Shown here piece by piece: positions 6,207 through 9,933 of a stretch of 9,933 nt of DNA. This stretch comes from CAZDML01 sp964506645. GTDB taxonomy: Bacteria; Elusimicrobiota; Elusimicrobia; 2-01-FULL-59-12. Numbering within the stretch: position 1 is the first letter of the stretch; each line of letters begins with the position of its first letter. Where the stretch lies: the NCBI GenBank assembly GCA_964506645.1, contig CAZDML010000073.1, positions 1 to 9,933 of the forward strand. Direction: 5' to 3'. The position numbers and the translations under genes are program-made. Under the pieces are notes generated by a model. The model saw nothing but the letters and a program-made list of their open reading frames with translations. It did not search any database and had not been told where the DNA came from.

Positions 6207-6449
6207 ATGACAAAGTTCCTCAAGAACCTGCTCGACTCCATCCACGACGAACAATGGACCCCCGTCCCCCGAAAAAAGAACCCGATCGGCGCACGGACCT
6301 CGCTCTGGCGTTCGATCCGACTCTACGCTGCCCGTGCCTCCATGGCAAGCTGGGGTCTGCCGTTTGAAGCGATCGCGGCCTCGATGCTTTTAAAGGACCG
6401 CGACAAAGAAAGAACCCACAAGAAGAAAGATGATAAAATCTTAGAGTGA
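6207..6449 (+). CDS. Unrecognised 80-aa basic protein, probably SOS-controlled
   Basis: I do not recognise a family. Seen: 80 residues, with AGGAG (6196-6200) six bases before the ATG, a strong initiation signal. The N-terminal part (MTKFLKNLLDSIHDEQW) looks helical. A Pro/Lys/Arg linker (TPVPRKKNPIGARTS) leads to a likely helix, LWRSIRLYAARASMASWGLPFEAIAASMLL, about residues 33-62, followed by a very charged Lys/Arg/Asp/Glu tail. There is no Cys and no clear transmembrane segment or signal peptide. It is the first sizeable gene after the SOS box and its stop TGA overlaps the cysH GTG start (GTGA), so the two are probably translationally coupled. SOS regulons often carry small effectors such as division inhibitors, but nothing in the sequence proves such a role here. 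Confidence 0.65.
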   Translation: MTKFLKNLLDSIHDEQWTPVPRKKNPIGARTSLWRSIRLYAARASMASWGLPFEAIAASMLLKDRDKERTHKKKDDKILE

Positions 6450-7207
6450 TCAGCGAATCTTTAGTCTCCGAACTCGAAAAAATTACGGAACCCGGTGCTT
6501 TAGTAGCGGAACTGGCAAAGCGCTTCCCAGGGAAAGTGGGCGTTGCCCTTTCCGGTCAGGTGTCCGATTGTGCTCTGGTCGATATGGCTGTGAAAACGGG
6601 CGCCAAAGTCCGTTTGTATACGGTTGATACCCTGCGCGTATTTCCGGAAACGCTCGAACTCTTTGACGCGCTTGAGAAAAAATATCCCGGCATCAAAATT
6701 GAACGACTGACCCCTGACCCCAAAGATGTCGAGCCGATGGTTAAAAACAATGGGGAGTTTCTTTTCTTCGATTCTAAAGAAAAACAGGAACTGTGCTGCC
6801 GCGTACGGAAAGTGTTTCCGAACCAAAAGATGCTCGATCAGCTTGATGCTTGGGTGACGGGCTTACGATCGGATCAATCACCGAATAGAGCCAAAGTCGC
6901 GCGTTTAGAGTCCATGCTGCACCCGCAAAAAGGTTCCAAAGAAAATATGCGGCAGATGTTAAAAGTGAATCCGCTCGCCGATTGGCCTGAAGCCAAGGTC
7001 CGCGAATACCTTAAAGCCAACCAGGTGCCTGTCCACAAACTTCTGGAAGCCAAGCTTCCGGGAGGCTACTACTACGAATCGTTGGGTTGCGTGATCTGCA
7101 CGACGCCTATCTCTCCCTACGAAGCGCGCCGAGCCGGCCGCTGGCGCTGGTTTAATTCCGAAGACGAAAAGAAAGAATGCGGCCTACACCTCCCGGAAAA
7201 CTCCTAG
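6446..7207 (+). CDS. cysH: Adenylyl-sulfate / phosphoadenylyl-sulfate reductase, Fe-S type
   Basis: Role: reduces APS (or PAPS) to sulfite with thioredoxin as donor, in assimilatory sulfate reduction in the cytoplasm. Seen: 253 aa, usual length. The nucleotide-binding start is VALSGQVSDCALVDMA (33-48), an unusual form of the family SFGAEDVVL pattern, followed by LYTVDTLRVFPET (57-69). The four [4Fe-4S] ligands are C117-C118 and C215-x2-C218. The arginine-rich substrate loop is TGLRSDQSPNRA (138-149), and the C-terminal catalytic motif KECGLH carries C245. The CC...CxxC set is typical of APS-type enzymes, but some members (Bacillus CysH) accept both substrates. The start is GTG, overlapping the preceding stop as GTGA, with no good ribosome site of its own; expression probably depends on the 80-aa ORF upstream and hence on the SOS-box promoter. 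Confidence 0.92.
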   Translation: MISESLVSELEKITEPGALVAELAKRFPGKVGVALSGQVSDCALVDMAVKTGAKVRLYTVDTLRVFPETLELFDALEKKYPGIKIERLTPDPKDVEPMVKNNGEFLFFDSKEKQELCCRVRKVFPNQKMLDQLDAWVTGLRSDQSPNRAKVARLESMLHPQKGSKENMRQMLKVNPLADWPEAKVREYLKANQVPVHKLLEAKLPGGYYYESLGCVICTTPISPYEARRAGRWRWFNSEDEKKECGLHLPENS

Positions 7208-8001
7208 AGATCGCAACTCCGCTCGCTGTTCAAGCCGCCGAATGTCTGATGCGCTTGCGCCAGTCACCGCTTGTCAAAGAACGTAAATCCGATCATTCCC
7301 TAGTCACCAACGCTGATCATGAGTCCGATCGTATGATTCGCGAGGGCCTTCGTCGTGCGTTTCCCGAGCATGCCATCCTCACCGAAGAAAGCGGGCTGGA
7401 TGGTTCACGGGAAGCCGAATACGTGTGGGTCGTCGATCCACTGGATGGGACTCGCGCTTACGCGAAGGGAATCGCCGGTTTTTGTGTGCACGTCGGTCTC
7501 TTAAAGGACGGAAAACCGTATGCAGGCATTCTGGTCGACCCCTGGGAAGGACACATTTACGAAGCAGTCAAAGGCCACGGTGCTTTTCACACGCTCAAGG
7601 GAAAACGACAACCGGTGCAAGTGTCTAAGCGGCGGGAGTGGAATGAAATGCCTGTGATTACGTCGACCGGTTTTCCTCCTGCCGTCAAACGTGACATCAT
7701 CGCGCAATTCCAGTCGCCGTGGCTTCCAGAGATTAACAGCATGGGCATTAAGATTGGCTATCTTGTTCGCCAGTTGGCTGACCTCTACATTGTGGTGAAC
7801 AAATCGCATTACTGGGATACGCTGGCACCGGAAGTGGTTCTTACGGAGGCGGGAGGAACGTTTACCTACGTGAATGGGGACGCGTTACGCTACGATTTGT
7901 CGGGGGACTATTGTCACCCGCACTGGACAGCTGCCAGCAACGGGGCACGCCATGAAGATTTTATTCGAGAATTTTCGGCGAGATCACAGCCAGTTCCATA
8001 A
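7177..8001 (+). CDS. cysQ: 3'(2'),5'-bisphosphate nucleotidase CysQ (inositol monophosphatase fold)
   Basis: Role: a Mg-dependent phosphatase hydrolysing 3'-phosphoadenosine 5'-phosphate (PAP), and in some members PAPS, which keeps sulfur assimilation from stalling. Seen: 274 aa. The fold's metal-binding signatures are all present: D47 in SLVTNADHESD, E70-E71 in ILTEESG, DPLDGT (87-92) and WDTLAPEVVLTEAGG (213-227, with D214). The ATG at 7177 lies 31 bases inside cysH in another frame; no later in-frame ATG precedes the conserved region. CysQ is one subfamily of a broad superfamily (IMPase, HisN, FBPase), so the assignment leans on the cysH neighbour. The 3' end overlaps the convergent receiver gene by 41 bases. 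Confidence 0.85.
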   Translation: MRPTPPGKLLEIATPLAVQAAECLMRLRQSPLVKERKSDHSLVTNADHESDRMIREGLRRAFPEHAILTEESGLDGSREAEYVWVVDPLDGTRAYAKGIAGFCVHVGLLKDGKPYAGILVDPWEGHIYEAVKGHGAFHTLKGKRQPVQVSKRREWNEMPVITSTGFPPAVKRDIIAQFQSPWLPEINSMGIKIGYLVRQLADLYIVVNKSHYWDTLAPEVVLTEAGGTFTYVNGDALRYDLSGDYCHPHWTAASNGARHEDFIREFSARSQPVP

Positions 8002-8332
8002 TGGGATGAAGCACGTCATTTTTTAAAACCACCGCATCTGCCCCAGCCGCTGCCCCGCGTTCCTTTGTCTCATCACTTATTGCTTCTCCATTGACGATCA
8101 CGCGTGTCACCAGCGATGTTTTCTTCACTTCCTTCAGGAGTTCCCAGCCCTTTTCTGCATCATTGTCGATATCCACAATCACCATGGTCGGTTGTACAGC
8201 AGGAAGAAAATCGATGGCCATGGAGGATGTCGGACATCCCCAAGCGGCATACCCTCGGGTCTGCAGTGCTTGAACAAGACGGTCACGGGTTGCCATATCG
8301 CGTTCTACGATGAGAACGGAGGCCTTCTCCAT
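7961..8332 (-). CDS. Stand-alone receiver-domain protein, copy A
   Basis: A single CheY-like receiver domain of 123 aa with no output domain. Seen: acidic residues E10 and D12 (VLIVERD), putative phospho-acceptor D54 (MVIVDID) and K104 (VVLKND). The usual switch Ser/Thr appears to be Asn (IVNGEA, N81) and the Pro after the conserved Lys is missing, so phosphorylation or switching may be altered. The ATG at 8332 has GGGGAG (8347-8342) nine bases upstream. It is the second of two tandem paralogues sharing AWGC at residues 30-33 and a gapless first 60 residues with copy B, 27 bases apart. Partner kinase and output are unknown. The 3' end runs 41 bases into the cysQ end on the opposite strand. 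Confidence 0.85.
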   Translation of the reverse strand: MEKASVLIVERDMATRDRLVQALQTRGYAAWGCPTSSMAIDFLPAVQPTMVIVDIDNDAEKGWELLKEVKKTSLVTRVIVNGEAISDETKERGAAAGADAVVLKNDVLHPIMELAVISPKILE

Positions 8333-8359
8333 GAAGTAACGCTCCCCGACCCCTGGCGA

Positions 8360-8722
8360 TTAGCTGTGGCGCTGAATCATTTGCAAGACATGTCCAATCA
8401 AAAAGGGTTTTACGATGAGCGCCAGCGCGCCTGCCGCCACGGCCCTATTCAGCAAGTCGGCATCTTGAAACGACGACTCCAAAATGACGCGTGTCTGTGG
8501 AGAGGCCGTGTGCCACTCTGTCATAAGCGAAGGCATTCGATGGGGATCGGTTAAGGTAATGTCAGCGATTAAAAAGTCTGGGTGAAAGCGTTTCAGAAAC
8601 CGGTTCGCTAACATTTCCCGGGAGCAGCCCCACGCCTTAAACCCATAGTGACGGAAGATCTCTACCAGGCTTGCGCGGAGTTGGCGATCGCTTTCCAGGA
8701 TGAGAATGGATGCCGTTTGCAT
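8360..8722 (-). CDS. Stand-alone receiver-domain protein, copy B
   Basis: A single CheY-like receiver of 120 aa. Seen: E10 and D12 (LILESD), phospho-acceptor D54 (FLIADITLTD), S83-S84 after strand 4 and K105-P106 (LIVKPF), so it is more canonical than copy A. The frame is open further upstream to 8800, but alignment with copy A (MEKASVLIVE against MQTASILILE) fixes the likely start at ATG 8722. That start has only a weak ribosome site (GGAAC just before). First gene of a two-gene unit, divergent from murQ across a gap rich in inverted repeats. No kinase or output domain is nearby; it might work by protein-protein contact or phosphate relay, which the sequence does not decide. Confidence 0.85.
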   Translation of the reverse strand: MQTASILILESDRQLRASLVEIFRHYGFKAWGCSREMLANRFLKRFHPDFLIADITLTDPHRMPSLMTEWHTASPQTRVILESSFQDADLLNRAVAAGALALIVKPFLIGHVLQMIQRHS

Positions 8723-8759
8723 GTTCCATCTTATCCCCAGAAAGCGTGTCTCCACAGGT

Positions 8760-8798
8760 CCAAAAAGCTGTGTTTTTTGGCCCCGGGCCAGCTGGCCC
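8760..8798. repeat. Overlapping inverted repeats in the divergent receiver/murQ gap
   Basis: Three symmetric elements follow one another. CCAAAAA (8760-8766) pairs with TTTTTGG (8774-8780). GGCCC-C-GGGCC spans 8779-8789. GGGCCAGCTGGCCC (8785-8798) is a perfect 14-base palindrome. The last two share bases, so only one can form at a time. Position between divergent genes suits an operator; the strong GC stems could also act as a terminator-like barrier. No known site is recognised. Confidence 0.4.
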
Positions 8799-8827
8799 AT
8801 GTGTGAATAGGCCTTTGTGAGGAAATT

Positions 8828-8856
8828 TTGTGCAGTTCTTCGGAGAATGCTATCCT
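8828..8856 (+). promoter_or_regulatory. Candidate extended -10 promoter giving a near-leaderless murQ transcript
   Basis: TTGTGC (8828-8833) and TATCCT (8851-8856) are spaced by 17 bases, and TG precedes the -10 as TGC (8848-8850), an extended -10 arrangement. The start of transcription would fall near 8863, right at the murQ ATG (8864), which would explain why that ATG has no Shine-Dalgarno. The hexamers match consensus only 3 and 4 of 6, so this is tentative. Confidence 0.25.
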
Positions 8857-8863
8857 TTCCCTC

Positions 8864-9766
8864 ATGAAACGCCTGGATTATTCGCGTTTGTCGACAGAGA
8901 AAGCCAATCCTCGGTCCCAGAAACTCGATCGACTGTCTCCAAGGCAGATCGTGGCCTTGATGAACCGGGAAGACGCCGCTGTGCTTTCTGCCATTCGGCG
9001 CGCCTCTCCGGCGATTGCCCGAGCCATTCGTCTTTTAGCGGACGCCTTTAACACAGGGCACCGTTTTCTATTTGTGGGGGCCGGGACCAGCGGTCGTTTG
9101 GGTGTGATCGAAGCGGCAGAATGCCCTCCGACGTTTAATACTCGGCCAGATCAAATTCAAGCGGTAATGGCGGGTGGACGTTCCTCTGTGTTCCGTTCCA
9201 AAGAGGGCGCTGAAGACCGGGCGTCTGAAGGTGCCCGTGCAGTACGCTCCCGCGTTCGTCGTGCTGACGTGGTCATCGGCATTGCCGCCAGCGGGGTCAC
9301 GCCTTTTGTGCGGGCGGCATTGGTTGAAGCACGCAAACGCAATGCGAAAACAATTCTTATAACCTGCAACCCCGATGTCCAAGGATTCGCTTCGTTGGAC
9401 GTTTGCATTAAATTGAGTGTCGGGCCTGAAGTGTTGACGGGCTCGACCCGACTGAAGTCGGGAACCGCCTGTAAAATGGTGCTCAACATGCTGACCGTAG
9501 GCAGTATGGCACAATCGGGAAAAATGTATGGCCACTGGATGGTCGACCTACAACCGCGCTCACAAAAACTAGTAGCGCGCGGACTTCGCCTCATTCAAAC
9601 GATCGGTCATGTGTCGCCCGGAGAAGCCGAACGCATTTTTCTGCAAGCACGAAGGCGTGTCAAACCCGCCATTTTGATGGCGCGAAAAAAAGTATCCTAT
9701 GCCCATGCGTTGAGCCAATTAAAAAATGTGGATGGATTTTTAGGGAGAGCACTCGATGAAAATTAA
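8864..9766 (+). CDS. murQ: N-acetylmuramic acid 6-phosphate etherase
   Basis: Role: converts MurNAc-6-phosphate to GlcNAc-6-phosphate and D-lactate, the key step of MurNAc recycling. Seen: 300 aa from this ATG, matching the family (about 300). The protein is an SIS-domain fold with FVGAGTSGRLGVIEAAECPPTF (70-91; E86 in ECPPT), SKEGAED (112-118; the acidic pair at E114/E117), IAASGVTPFV (140-149) and GSTRLKSGTACKMVLNM (193-209). The start at 8864 places LSTEKANPRS at the usual distance from the N-terminus. A TTG at 8828 with AGGA four bases upstream would add 12 residues and is the alternative. It completes the pathway begun by namZ, nagZ and the kinase about 3-6 kb away on the other strand. 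The 3' end overlaps the next gene by 11 bases, so the two are probably co-expressed. Confidence 0.95.
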   Translation: MKRLDYSRLSTEKANPRSQKLDRLSPRQIVALMNREDAAVLSAIRRASPAIARAIRLLADAFNTGHRFLFVGAGTSGRLGVIEAAECPPTFNTRPDQIQAVMAGGRSSVFRSKEGAEDRASEGARAVRSRVRRADVVIGIAASGVTPFVRAALVEARKRNAKTILITCNPDVQGFASLDVCIKLSVGPEVLTGSTRLKSGTACKMVLNMLTVGSMAQSGKMYGHWMVDLQPRSQKLVARGLRLIQTIGHVSPGEAERIFLQARRRVKPAILMARKKVSYAHALSQLKNVDGFLGRALDEN

Positions 9767-9933
9767 ACCTGAACAGATTCCAGATTTCGTGAAGGATCTG
9801 AAAACGCTTTTACTCTTCGCCCGATTTTCTGACGCTCAATTAACCGCAATTGTGGGGGCCATGGAGCTCCAGGATACTGCCAAAGGCAAAGTCCTCATCA
9901 TGGAACAGGAAATTTCCCGGACGCTCTACGTGC
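9756..9933 (+). CDS. Cyclic-nucleotide-binding-domain protein (Crp/Fnr-like), 3'-truncated by the window edge
   Basis: The first 59 residues are visible. After an ATG at 9756 (overlapping the murQ stop by 11 bases, with AGGGAGAG at 9742-9749 as ribosome site) the sequence reads MKIKPEQIPDFVKDL, then LLLFARFSDAQLTAIVGAMEL and GKVLIMEQEISRTLYV. This is the start pattern of a cNMP-binding beta-roll: an F-x-x-F-S-D helix, then the G-x-x-(I/L)-(I/M)-x-(Q/E) strand. The remainder lies outside the window. It cannot be told whether a helix-turn-helix (Crp/Fnr regulator) or another output domain follows. Overlap with murQ suggests co-transcription and a possible regulatory link to murein salvage. Confidence 0.75.
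   Translation, partial: MKIKPEQIPDFVKDLKTLLLFARFSDAQLTAIVGAMELQDTAKGKVLIMEQEISRTLYV

Noticed and set aside
8723..8800. 26-residue N-terminal extension of receiver copy B
   Set aside because: Its coding sequence would include the GC palindromes and does not resemble a receiver; alignment with copy A supports the ATG at 8722.
8802..8820. CRP-type operator before murQ (TGTGA at 8802 and 8816)
   Set aside because: The half-sites are in direct orientation 14 bases apart; a CRP/FNR site needs an inverted TCACA half.

Overview
The window looks like chromosomal DNA of a diderm (Gram-negative-type) bacterium with a compact genome. It encodes an MltA-type murein hydrolase and a set of peptidoglycan-salvage enzymes. 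Almost every gene pair abuts or overlaps (TAATG, GTGA, 14-bp and 31-bp same-strand overlaps; 4-bp and 41-bp convergent overlaps). No stretch over 300 bases lacks a gene, and I see no tRNA, rRNA, IS element, CRISPR array or phage gene. The phylum cannot be fixed from sequence alone. The one clear operator is of the LexA type known best from gamma/beta-proteobacteria (CTGT-N8-ACAG), but that is not diagnostic.

Layout. 2-1171 (+): 3' part of mltA, cut by the window start. 1172-1294: a regulatory gap with four 11-bp-phased CTGTCAC-like units, then a PhoB/OmpR-family response regulator (1295-1972, +) with no kinase beside it. 6036-1969 (-): a tight four-gene operon namZ (exo-muramidase) - nagZ (exo-glucosaminidase) - BadF-type aminosugar kinase (murK-like) - mug (mismatch uracil/thymine-DNA glycosylase). 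6037-6206: a divergent control region with a near-consensus SOS box lying inside promoter-like elements for both directions. 6207-8001 (+): an unrecognised 80-aa protein, translationally coupled to cysH (Fe-S type APS/PAPS reductase) and then cysQ (PAP phosphatase). 8722-7961 (-): two tandem paralogous stand-alone receiver proteins. 8864-9766 (+): murQ, overlapping the start of a cyclic-nucleotide-binding-domain protein (9756 to the window end).

How the genes fit together. MltA cuts murein strands. NagZ and NamZ trim GlcNAc and MurNAc from non-reducing ends of fragments. The kinase would phosphorylate the freed aminosugars. MurQ converts MurNAc-6-P to GlcNAc-6-P plus D-lactate. The window therefore holds nearly a whole MurNAc salvage route, split over two transcription units. 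NagZ shows no signal peptide and neither does NamZ as called, so the trimming is inferred to be intracellular. CysH and CysQ form a second theme, assimilatory sulfate reduction. The SOS box between the two divergent operons is the most surprising feature: it suggests that a small unknown protein plus cysH/cysQ on one side, and possibly the salvage operon ending in mug on the other, answer to DNA damage.
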